From positions 1-15,431 of the forward strand of contig CAMHEP010000023.1 of assembly GCA_946184195.1 (NCBI GenBank): a stretch of 15,431 nucleotides of DNA, read 5' to 3'. Below the pieces are notes generated by a model, which ran no database searches, was not told the DNA's origin, and saw nothing but the letters and a program-made list of their open reading frames with translations. Of this stretch, positions 6,936 through 13,195 are shown piece by piece. This DNA comes from an uncultured Bacteroidales bacterium. Lineage in GTDB: Bacteria; Bacteroidota; Bacteroidia; Bacteroidales; Paludibacteraceae. Made by a program: the position numbers and the translations under genes. Position 1 is the stretch's first letter, and every line of letters begins with the position of its first letter.

Positions 6936-8852
6936 TTATTTATTATTTTTATTATTATTGTTAAAGTTGAGAATAGCATCAACGGTAGCAGCAGCACCGA
7001 TATGGATGCGCAACCCTTGCTGTTTCTCCAGTTTGACAGGGTAGGGGTAGGAAGTGTTCTGTAGCTCCTTGTCGTCTAAACGCAAATCATATATCATCCT
7101 GTCTGCATTGCTTACCTCACGCCATTGTTTCTCGTTCAGGTCGGCACTGATAGTGTTCTCGCCTGCCTCTATGAGCTTGTAACCTGCTCCATAGCGAGGT
7201 GCCTTGATATTGATTTTTTTATCAGGTGTCAGCCAGAGCGTGTCCTTCGTCATCGGGTCTTTCACTACCTGATTACTCTCATTGAGGAAATATACTTTAC
7301 CTACGAGGTCAAACGGCACCTCGTTGCGAATGGAGAGGAATAGTTTGACATGTCCCGTCTGGATGGTATCGATGAAATCGACGGAATGGGCTATCGAGTC
7401 GAGCGAATATTCGTTTAGACCGAGGTCGAATACGGTGTCCTTGTAGCTGAAGAACAGTCCTTTGTTCAGCATGAAGGGCAGCTCCACGATGCCCTTAACG
7501 TGCATCATCTCATCGGGAGTGATACGTATCTGTGCCGGGGTGTTATCTTGCAGCAGGGTGTCAAAATCAACGCTGAAGGCGTATGCGATGGTGTCCGGGT
7601 GGATAGAGAATAATCTGTCCAATTGACCTTCCTTGACATCTTTGGAGAAATGCAGGGTCATACGGGTCGTATCGTTCAGATTGGCTCTACCTGTCGGGTT
7701 GACAAAATGGCGCTCCGGCTTACCGGGATCGGCAACTTGCTCCACACGTTGTGTCTTGCCGTCAAAGAGGGCAAACACCGGTTGCCCGCCTTTCTCTGCC
7801 GAATAGATAGAGTCGAAGGATACTCTTAGCGGTCCGGCTATCTGAGTCTTGATGTCGAGGGTGAATTTAGGGTCTGCCAAGGGTAACTTTGCGCCGAAGG
7901 TGTTCCAACTCTCCCACTCATCTACAATTGAGATAACACTCTTGTCGTGCATGTCTTTGGTCGGCTTGAAGAATCCCCACATGGCTTCATAGTCGATGAA
8001 CTGTACCTTCAGCAGGTAGTTGATTCGGGCATTGCTTCCTAAGTTGACCGTTGAGCCGCCGGGGATATTGAGGTGGAATAATAGGTGGAATGTCACCGAG
8101 TCGTTTACGTTCTTAAATCCTATCGGCTGAGAGCTGTTTTTCACAAGGTTCATCAGGAAATGGTCGATATCAATGGGAATGGTATCTTCAAAATCCGTTA
8201 TCTTACGCGGAAACTCTTTACTCTTTGAGTAAACCAGTACGGTGTCAAGTCCCTCACAATGGAAGGTGTGGTCATTTGCGTCGCCTCCCATCGCCATGCG
8301 GATACTGTCTACCATACTCCATTCCAGTCCCAGGTTACCTTTCTTCTTGAGATAACTCTTGAAACTGGCTCGGCGGATATAGACGCTGTCGATACGCTCT
8401 GTGCCGACGGAGTCGTTGATACCATCCAGCTTGAGGCCTATCACAAAGTCCAGATTTAGGGGAAGATCTATGCCTGCCGGTACGGTGACGGTGTTACCGT
8501 CATACATGGTCGAGGGTAAGGCTAATTCGGATACTTTGTCGTATATGTTCAGGTCCTTGTCTGCCTGACTGATATGGTCTGCCATATCTACGATGTGGAA
8601 CTCCTCTTTCATCTCAAAGGTGTCGGTGTAGAAGAGCAGGTTCTGATCGCCTTCCCTGCCGATATGCATACCTTTAACATCATATTCGGTGAAAATCTCA
8701 CCGAGCGTAGTATGAACCGTTCCTATTGGAACAGTCAGACCCATCTTGACATCCATGGATGTATCGATGTTCTGCAGGTTTAATTTTTCTTTACATCCGC
8801 CCAGTAGCAGCCCTACTGCGAGTAGCGGAACAAAGAGTCTTCTCTTTTTCAT
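6936..8852 (-). CDS. Large lipoprotein of unknown function, partner of the OmpA-family protein
   Basis: 638 residues. MKKRRLFVPLLAVGLLLGGC is a lipoprotein signal with lipobox LLGG-C, Cys20 being the lipidated residue, so the protein is anchored in an outer or inner membrane leaflet. I recognise no named domain. The body is rich in short beta-strand-like segments with alternating hydrophobic residues (for example VKLFLSIRNEVPFDLVGKVYFL near the C-terminus, resembling LEA-2/beta-sandwich repeats), suggesting several beta-sandwich modules. The protein ends in an Asn/Lys run (NFNNNNKNNK) coded by AAT/AAA codons. It is first in the operon, behind the promoter at 8924-8955 and a small leader ORF. 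Its TAA overlaps an ATG of the next gene by one base (TAATG), so it probably works with the OmpA-family protein in the envelope. Confidence 0.85.
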   Translation of the reverse strand: MKKRRLFVPLLAVGLLLGGCKEKLNLQNIDTSMDVKMGLTVPIGTVHTTLGEIFTEYDVKGMHIGREGDQNLLFYTDTFEMKEEFHIVDMADHISQADKDLNIYDKVSELALPSTMYDGNTVTVPAGIDLPLNLDFVIGLKLDGINDSVGTERIDSVYIRRASFKSYLKKKGNLGLEWSMVDSIRMAMGGDANDHTFHCEGLDTVLVYSKSKEFPRKITDFEDTIPIDIDHFLMNLVKNSSQPIGFKNVNDSVTFHLLFHLNIPGGSTVNLGSNARINYLLKVQFIDYEAMWGFFKPTKDMHDKSVISIVDEWESWNTFGAKLPLADPKFTLDIKTQIAGPLRVSFDSIYSAEKGGQPVFALFDGKTQRVEQVADPGKPERHFVNPTGRANLNDTTRMTLHFSKDVKEGQLDRLFSIHPDTIAYAFSVDFDTLLQDNTPAQIRITPDEMMHVKGIVELPFMLNKGLFFSYKDTVFDLGLNEYSLDSIAHSVDFIDTIQTGHVKLFLSIRNEVPFDLVGKVYFLNESNQVVKDPMTKDTLWLTPDKKINIKAPRYGAGYKLIEAGENTISADLNEKQWREVSNADRMIYDLRLDDKELQNTSYPYPVKLEKQQGLRIHIGAAATVDAILNFNNNNKNNK

Positions 8853-8893
8853 TGCTGTTTGTTTTTTATTTGGTTAGTGTATAGTTTTTTCAT
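8849..8893 (-). CDS. Small leader ORF overlapping the lipoprotein start
   Basis: A 14-codon ORF (MKKLYTNQIKNKQQ) starts about 25 bases downstream of the predicted transcript start and ends with a TGA that overlaps the lipoprotein ATG as ATGA. It is A-rich, like Bacteroidota translation leaders, so the ORF may be chance. The exact ATGA overlap and its position wholly within the predicted 5' leader make translational coupling plausible. No attenuator hairpin or run of one amino acid is visible. Confidence 0.4.
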   Translation of the reverse strand: MKKLYTNQIKNKQQ

Positions 8894-8923
8894 TGGATAG
8901 ACGGATGGACCCATAAACCGCGA

Positions 8924-8955
8924 CAAAATTACAAAAAAAAATCCATATATGCAAA
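8924..8955 (-). promoter_or_regulatory. Bacteroidota-type promoter for the lipoprotein-ompA-yebC-rsmG operon
   Basis: On the minus strand TTTG (8952-8955) stands 20 bp before TAATTTTG (8924-8931). These match the Bacteroides -33 TTTG and -7 TAnnTTTG consensus exactly, with usual spacing, and the spacer has a run of T. Transcription should start near 8917, giving a leader of about 65 bases. Confidence 0.85.
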
Positions 8956-8963
8956 CATATATG
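8944..8963 (-). repeat. Paired CATATATG palindromes around the -33 box
   Basis: CATATATG occurs at 8944-8951 and 8956-8963, separated by CAAA, which is the -33 TTTG box of the operon promoter on the opposite strand. Each copy is its own reverse complement, so the pair is both a direct and an inverted repeat. The layout resembles an operator, but no regulator is assigned. Confidence 0.6.
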
Positions 8964-9012
8964 AATTTCTCCTGCAAAATGAGCATTTTTTTCTCATATT
9001 ACTTGTCTTCTT

Positions 9013-10401
9013 TTATACCAAAAACACTTTCTCCGTGGCACGGGTCAGTGCTGTGTACAGCCATCGTATCTGTTCGGTTTTATCGGCTTTCTGCTCAGGA
9101 ATGCGGTCCATACTGCCGCGGTCGATATAGACATGCTTCCATTGACCGCCTTGCGCCTTGTGGCATGTCACGGCATAGGCAAAGCGTATCTGCAGGGCGT
9201 TGTAGTAGGGCGATTCGTAGATTAGTTTCACTTTTTCCTTGCGGTTGCGTATCTCAGGAAAGTCCTCGCTGATGCGCTCAAATAGGTCCTGCTGCATGCG
9301 GTAGTTCTGGTCGGGAGAGTCGGAAGTCAAGGTGTCAAGCCATAGGATGGCATTGATTTCCCAGTCATAGTCCACTGCGCGAAGGGTGGCGTCTACAAAA
9401 CGGAATCCGTACATCTCTCGCTCGTGGCGTAGACGGACGATATCGAACATGTCGCCGTTGGCGATAAAGGGCAGATCCTCGTACTCCTTGGTGACGAAAT
9501 AGTTATTCTTGGTCACCATGATTCTGTCGCCGTTCTCAATGGCCTCTTCTTTCCAGAGAATGCGGGCTCTCACGCCTTGATTAAAGAGGGTGGTACGCTT
9601 GTTGCTACGGGTGATGATGATGGTTTGGTCGCTCCCTACGGATTGGTAACTCTTCTCGATGAATTCGACCACATCTTGCGGTTCTACCCGTATCACATCA
9701 TCGCCGGTCTGTTGCTCGGGAACGGCTTGCGTCACGCCGCTGGTCAGCACTTGACGGAGGGTGGTGGCATTGCTCAGTATGCCGCTGTCCAATGCCTGAC
9801 GGGCTACTTGCCTCAGTGTGAAATGAAAGACGCTCAGTCCATAGCCTTCCAGATGATTGATTTGCAGCGCGGGACTTTGTTCCGTACCTACCGGAGGTAA
9901 TTGGGCATCGTCGCCTAATAATAAGAGCGAACAGCATTTGCCGTTGTATACATAGTGTATCAGGTCGCTCAGCAGACTACCTGTGCCGAAGGTGGGGTTG
10001 TCACGCTGAGCAGATATCATACTTGCCTCATCTACAATGAATAAGGTGTTCTCTCTCTGGTTATCTGCCAGTGAGTATCGCTCCACGCCCAACGCGTCTT
10101 GGCGGTAGATGCATTTGTGTATCGTGAATGCCGGTCGTTCGGCGTAGTGGGCAAGTACTTTGGCGGCTCTGCCGGTGGGGGCGAGTAGTACGGTGCCTTG
10201 GCGCAACTTATCCAATGCACGAACCATTGCGGCTACGACGCTGGTCTTTCCCGTACCGGCGTAGCCCCGCAGTAGCATCACCTTGTGCTCGTCACGGCTG
10301 ACCATGAATCGGCCGAGTTCCTTAAAAAGACCTTCTTTCTCCTCGTTCGGCTCGAACGGCAGTTCGGCTTTGATGCGTGATATGATAAAATTCTCTAACA
10401 A
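9013..10401 (-). CDS. RecD-like ATP-dependent DNA helicase (superfamily 1)
   Basis: 462 residues. LPFEPNEEKEGL at 14-25 is a Q-motif-like region; the Walker A motif is GYAGTGKT (46-53), motif Ia is LLAPTGRAAKVL (72-83) and Walker B is FIVDEAS (121-127). The C-terminal YAVTCHKAQGGQWKHVYID is the conserved RecD/UvrD_C_2 motif, followed by RWLYTALTRATEKV. This is the compact RecD2/Dda-like helicase common in Bacteroidota, lacking the long N-terminal domain of RecD2; it likely unwinds DNA 5' to 3' in repair. The start is TTG at 10401: the frame is closed by TAA at 10414-10416 and the first ATG would be residue 33, which would remove the conserved N-terminal segment. No promoter matching consensus is visible upstream; the SRP RNA promoter points the other way 23 bp away. 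Confidence 0.9.
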   Translation of the reverse strand: MLENFIISRIKAELPFEPNEEKEGLFKELGRFMVSRDEHKVMLLRGYAGTGKTSVVAAMVRALDKLRQGTVLLAPTGRAAKVLAHYAERPAFTIHKCIYRQDALGVERYSLADNQRENTLFIVDEASMISAQRDNPTFGTGSLLSDLIHYVYNGKCCSLLLLGDDAQLPPVGTEQSPALQINHLEGYGLSVFHFTLRQVARQALDSGILSNATTLRQVLTSGVTQAVPEQQTGDDVIRVEPQDVVEFIEKSYQSVGSDQTIIITRSNKRTTLFNQGVRARILWKEEAIENGDRIMVTKNNYFVTKEYEDLPFIANGDMFDIVRLRHEREMYGFRFVDATLRAVDYDWEINAILWLDTLTSDSPDQNYRMQQDLFERISEDFPEIRNRKEKVKLIYESPYYNALQIRFAYAVTCHKAQGGQWKHVYIDRGSMDRIPEQKADKTEQIRWLYTALTRATEKVFLV

Positions 10402-10424
10402 AAGTGGATTATTTTACTTTTTTT

Positions 10425-10456
10425 CTTGCGTAATTCAATTTTTCTCCGTACCTTTG
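10425..10456 (+). promoter_or_regulatory. Promoter of the SRP RNA gene
   Basis: TACCTTTG at 10449-10456 matches the Bacteroides -7 box TAnnTTTG exactly, and CTTG at 10425-10428 is a one-mismatch -33 TTTG at 20 bp. The expected start near 10461-10463 would give about 30 bases of 5' leader containing a small hairpin (stem TTCGC with GCGGA) that would be removed during maturation. Confidence 0.82.
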
Positions 10457-10490
10457 CACCCGCTTTTCGCTTAAGGCGGAGACATAACTT

Positions 10491-10588
10491 AGGGGTAGTC
10501 CTGCACGACCAGCTCCCCTGAAATCCCCCAGGTCTTGACCGAAGCAAGGGTACAGGGTTGTAGCGGTGCGATGTAGATCGCTACCCCT
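10491..10588 (+). ncRNA. ffs: Signal recognition particle RNA, small bacterial type (4.5S-like)
   Basis: About 98 nucleotides. The ends pair: AGGGGTAG (10491-10498) with CTACCCCT (10581-10588), forming the terminal helix of a long hairpin. The middle carries the SRP domain IV signature: CCCCCAGG on the 5' side and GAAGCAAGGGTA on the 3' side, giving the CAGG/AGCA internal loop that binds Ffh. The apical loop between them reads UCUUGACCGA, not the usual GGAA. SRP RNA with Ffh and FtsY targets membrane proteins during translation. Its own promoter lies upstream and a T tract follows directly. It lies between the helicase and the subtilase genes, both on the other strand. Ends are set by pairing and may be off by a few bases. 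Confidence 0.87.
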
Positions 10589-10594
10589 TTTTTT
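10572..10594 (+). terminator. Terminator at the end of the SRP RNA
   Basis: The closing SRP helix strand CTACCCC is followed by seven T (10588-10594), so the RNA's own terminal helix GGGGTAG/CTACCCC serves as the terminator stem; a local hairpin GCGAT-GTAG-ATCGC lies just before. The T tract overlaps the TAA stop of the subtilase gene on the opposite strand. Confidence 0.8.
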
Positions 10595-11648
10595 ATTCTA
10601 TTTTCTCGCCTAACACGCTGTAACGTGCGTTACCCCTGCGTATAATCACTTGTCCGTTCTCTACCTCCTTGACGGTTATCTGTTCGTCGCTTGGGATATG
10701 CTCTAAGGCGGTTGCCTTGCCGGCTTGCCATGCGGCATAAGCATCCGGAATGCCGTAGCCGCGTTGGTCGTCATGTCCGGGGTAGAGCGACGCACTCTCG
10801 ATGATGAGCCGTCGTATCTCCATGGCGCTCAGTCCGGGTAGTGCTTGCCATAGGCATGCCGCCATGCCCGCTATCTCCGGTGTGGCGAACGAGGTGCCGT
10901 TACCGCGGATGATGCGGTTGGTAGCAGGCTGGTAGACCCGAGTCTGCACGCCTATGGCGCTCACCTCGGGTTTGACTCGGTCGTCTATGCTCGGACCATA
11001 ACTGCTGAAGTCTGCTGCCTTACCTACGCTATCCACAGCGCCGACGGTCAGCACGCTGTCCGCATCGGCAGGTAACATTATCTTATGCCATGGTTTGGAG
11101 CCTTCATTGCCGGCAGCTATGCAGACGATGTGTCCGCGCCTTGCCATCTCCGTGGCTGTACGGCTGAGCGAACTCTGTCCGTCTAAATCATCATGGGTGA
11201 AGTTGTAGATGCTGTCCGCTCCTTCGAAAACGGAGTAACCGAGCGATATCGTGATGATGTCGGCGCCGAGCGAGTCTGCCATATGCATGGCTCTCTGTAG
11301 GCGCAACGTCTCGTCCCATGTCTCTTGGTAGATGTTTTCTGTGCGGAAAAGTATATACTTGGCATCGGGGGCTGTCCCGACAAAAGCGGATGAATCCATC
11401 AGCATCGTACTTAGCACTTCCGTGCCGTGTATGTCGCCGCGGTCGCTGAATAGGTCGGCTTTTCGTACCGTATCAGGCACTAAGTCGTAGTAACCGATAA
11501 TCTGCTGTTGCTTGAAAACGCTTGAATCGTTGGCACGGTAGAAGCCGCAGTCGATGACTGCGATGGTTTTCCCCGCGCCGCGATAACCTGCGTCATGCAG
11601 CGGCTGCAATCCAAGGATGACACCTAATATGATACCCAAATGATACAT
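10593..11648 (-). CDS. Subtilisin-like serine protease (S8), short secreted form
   Basis: 351 residues. The triad is visible: Asp33 in AVIDCGF, His74 in GDIHGTEV and Ser253 in GTSFATPEIAGM, with oxyanion Asn181 in AAGNEG. Residues 1-14 (MYHLGIILGVILGL) look like a short signal peptide lacking a positive n-region, running directly into PLHDAGYRGAGKTIAVIDCG, so there is no propeptide. Most relatives are longer at the N-terminus, so this is either a minimal form or a reduced one. The last 20 residues (NGQVIIRRGNARYSVLGEKI plus E) form the same truncated sorting-like tail as the pectate lyase. It starts 33 bp after rlmD with a tandem repeat in the gap. Its stop codon is inside the T tract of the converging SRP RNA gene, leaving no room for a terminator of its own. 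Confidence 0.9.
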   Translation of the reverse strand: MYHLGIILGVILGLQPLHDAGYRGAGKTIAVIDCGFYRANDSSVFKQQQIIGYYDLVPDTVRKADLFSDRGDIHGTEVLSTMLMDSSAFVGTAPDAKYILFRTENIYQETWDETLRLQRAMHMADSLGADIITISLGYSVFEGADSIYNFTHDDLDGQSSLSRTATEMARRGHIVCIAAGNEGSKPWHKIMLPADADSVLTVGAVDSVGKAADFSSYGPSIDDRVKPEVSAIGVQTRVYQPATNRIIRGNGTSFATPEIAGMAACLWQALPGLSAMEIRRLIIESASLYPGHDDQRGYGIPDAYAAWQAGKATALEHIPSDEQITVKEVENGQVIIRRGNARYSVLGEKIE

Positions 11649-11663
11649 TTTTATACTCGTCTT

Positions 11664-11685
11664 TACTGCACTATTACTGCACTAT
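11664..11685 (-). repeat. 11-bp tandem duplication at the rlmD-subtilase junction
   Basis: On the minus strand ATAGTGCAGTA occurs twice in a row. The first copy contains the rlmD TAG stop, the second ends 15 bases before the subtilase ATG. It resembles the heptad arrays in position but not in unit length or core. Confidence 0.85.
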
Positions 11686-13145
11686 TCAGCCGACTGCTTC
11701 GAGACAAAATGCGCCTGACAACGGGCATTGAGCAGCACGACATTCTCCACGTGCTGCGTGTGCGGGAACATATCCACCGGCTGCACCGCGTCTATCGTGT
11801 ATTGGCTGCTGAGCAACTCGAGGTCGCGGGCTTGTGTGGCGGGGTTGCAACTCACATAGACGATGCGCTGTGGCGCTGCCTCTAATATCACGTTCACCAC
11901 ATCCTCGTGCATGCCGGCTCGCGGAGGGTCGGTAATGAGGATTTCGGGGTGCCCGTGTTCACGGATGAAATCGCGTGTAAGTATATCTTTCATATCGCCG
12001 GCGAAGAACTCGGTGTTGGTGATACCGTTCACTTCGCTGTTGACTTTGGCGTCCTCGATTGCTTCGGGCACGTACTCGATACCTACCACTTTCTTGGCAC
12101 GTCGTGCCACGAAGTTGGCTATCGTCCCCGTACCTGTGTAGAGGTCGTAGATGATGGGTTTCTTCTCCGTCCCGTCTGACTCGTGCGATGGGTCTTGACC
12201 CGAGAAGGCGAACTCTCGGGCTACCTTGTATAACTCATAGGCTTGGTCGGTATTGGTCTGGTAGAAGGATTTAGGTCCCACTTTGAACCGTAGGTCCTCC
12301 ATTTGTTCGATGAGGTGGTCTTGACCGGCATATAGTTGCACATCCAGGTCGCCGATAGAATCGTTCATCTTGTTGTTCATCACATACATCAGACTGACTA
12401 CCTCGGGGAAATTCTCCTTAATAGAACGCATTAGTGCCTCATTCTTCTCTCCGTATTCACCGGCAAATACGACCACCACCATCCATTCTCCCATGTGGTT
12501 GTTCCGGAGCATGAGGTTACGTATATCACCGTTGTGGGTATGCTCATTGTAGAACTGCATCCCCAGCTCCTGTGCTTGGGCGTATATATGGTTGCGTATT
12601 TGGTCGTTGAGCGGATCCATCAGGTGACACTCGTCTATCTGCAGCACCTTGTCGAAGCAGTTGGGGATATGGAATCCTAGTCCGGGAGTGAAGGGTACGC
12701 CGGCTTTCATCTCCTCGGTGGTGAGCCATTGATGGTCGGCAAAGGTGAACTCCAACTTATTACGGTAGTGATAGATAGCTTGGCTGCCCAAGGTGGGGCG
12801 TATCTCCGGTAGGTCGAGGTGACCGATGCGTCGAAGGTTATCTTCCACCTGCTGACGTTTCCAACGCAGCTGTTCCTCGTAGGGCAGTATCTGCCATTTG
12901 CATCCGCCGCAGGTGCCGTAGTGGCGGCATACGGCGCTGCAACGTTGCTCGGAGGGCTTGACCACGCGAACCACGCGTCCTTCCATGAACGAGTGTTTCT
13001 TCTTGGTCACCTGCACATCGACGATGTCGCCCGGCACGCAGTAGGGTACAAAGAGCACCACGTCGTTCACTCTACTCAGCGCTTTCCCCTCTGCTGCCAG
13101 CGCTGTTATCTCTACATTCTCTAATATAGGTAGTTTCTTTTTCAT
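11682..13145 (-). CDS. rlmD: 23S rRNA (uracil-5-)-methyltransferase, RlmD/RumA type
   Basis: 487 residues from the ATG at 13145; a GTG one codon earlier is less likely. An N-terminal TRAM domain (about 8-64) precedes the iron-sulfur cysteines CRHYGTCGGC (Cys73, 79, 82, plus a later one, probably in the ECHLMDP region near 173). The SAM-binding motif is IYDLYTGTGT (about 332-341), then DPPRAGM (407-413), the catalytic Cys in VSCNPAT (433) and the base Glu in HTQHVENV (467). The enzyme makes m5U in 23S rRNA; in other bacteria related enzymes modify U1939, U747 or tRNA U54, so the exact site is inferred. It lies in a tight minus-strand run between the amidase gene and the subtilase, and its leader is a 7-bp tandem repeat reaching into the upstream gene. 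Confidence 0.93.
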   Translation of the reverse strand: MKKKLPILENVEITALAAEGKALSRVNDVVLFVPYCVPGDIVDVQVTKKKHSFMEGRVVRVVKPSEQRCSAVCRHYGTCGGCKWQILPYEEQLRWKRQQVEDNLRRIGHLDLPEIRPTLGSQAIYHYRNKLEFTFADHQWLTTEEMKAGVPFTPGLGFHIPNCFDKVLQIDECHLMDPLNDQIRNHIYAQAQELGMQFYNEHTHNGDIRNLMLRNNHMGEWMVVVVFAGEYGEKNEALMRSIKENFPEVVSLMYVMNNKMNDSIGDLDVQLYAGQDHLIEQMEDLRFKVGPKSFYQTNTDQAYELYKVAREFAFSGQDPSHESDGTEKKPIIYDLYTGTGTIANFVARRAKKVVGIEYVPEAIEDAKVNSEVNGITNTEFFAGDMKDILTRDFIREHGHPEILITDPPRAGMHEDVVNVILEAAPQRIVYVSCNPATQARDLELLSSQYTIDAVQPVDMFPHTQHVENVVLLNARCQAHFVSKQSAE

Positions 13146-13195
13146 CACTTTTCACTTATCACTTATCAATCATCAATCATCAATCATCAATCATC
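13143..13195 (-). repeat. Heptad tandem repeat leading into rlmD
   Basis: Read on the minus strand from 13195: four GATGATT, two GATAAGT, one GAAAAGT, then GATG, which supplies the rlmD ATG. Forty-nine bases are exactly seven units. The array begins inside the last codons of the amidase-like gene (M-I-D-D-stop) and ends at the rlmD start. Each GATGATT copy holds both an ATG and a TGA. Confidence 0.93.

Noticed and set aside
6936..6965. AAT-rich run at the lipoprotein 3' end as a phase-variable microsatellite
   Set aside because: The run is interrupted and triplet-based, so slippage would add Asn residues without changing frame; no evidence of switching.
8976..9000. Possible terminator for the helicase gene: ATGAG/CTCAT hairpin
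   Set aside because: Only a 5-bp AT-rich stem with a long loop and a weak T run; not convincing.
13143..13195. CRISPR-like array
   Set aside because: Units are 7 bp and contiguous, with no spacers and no cas genes.
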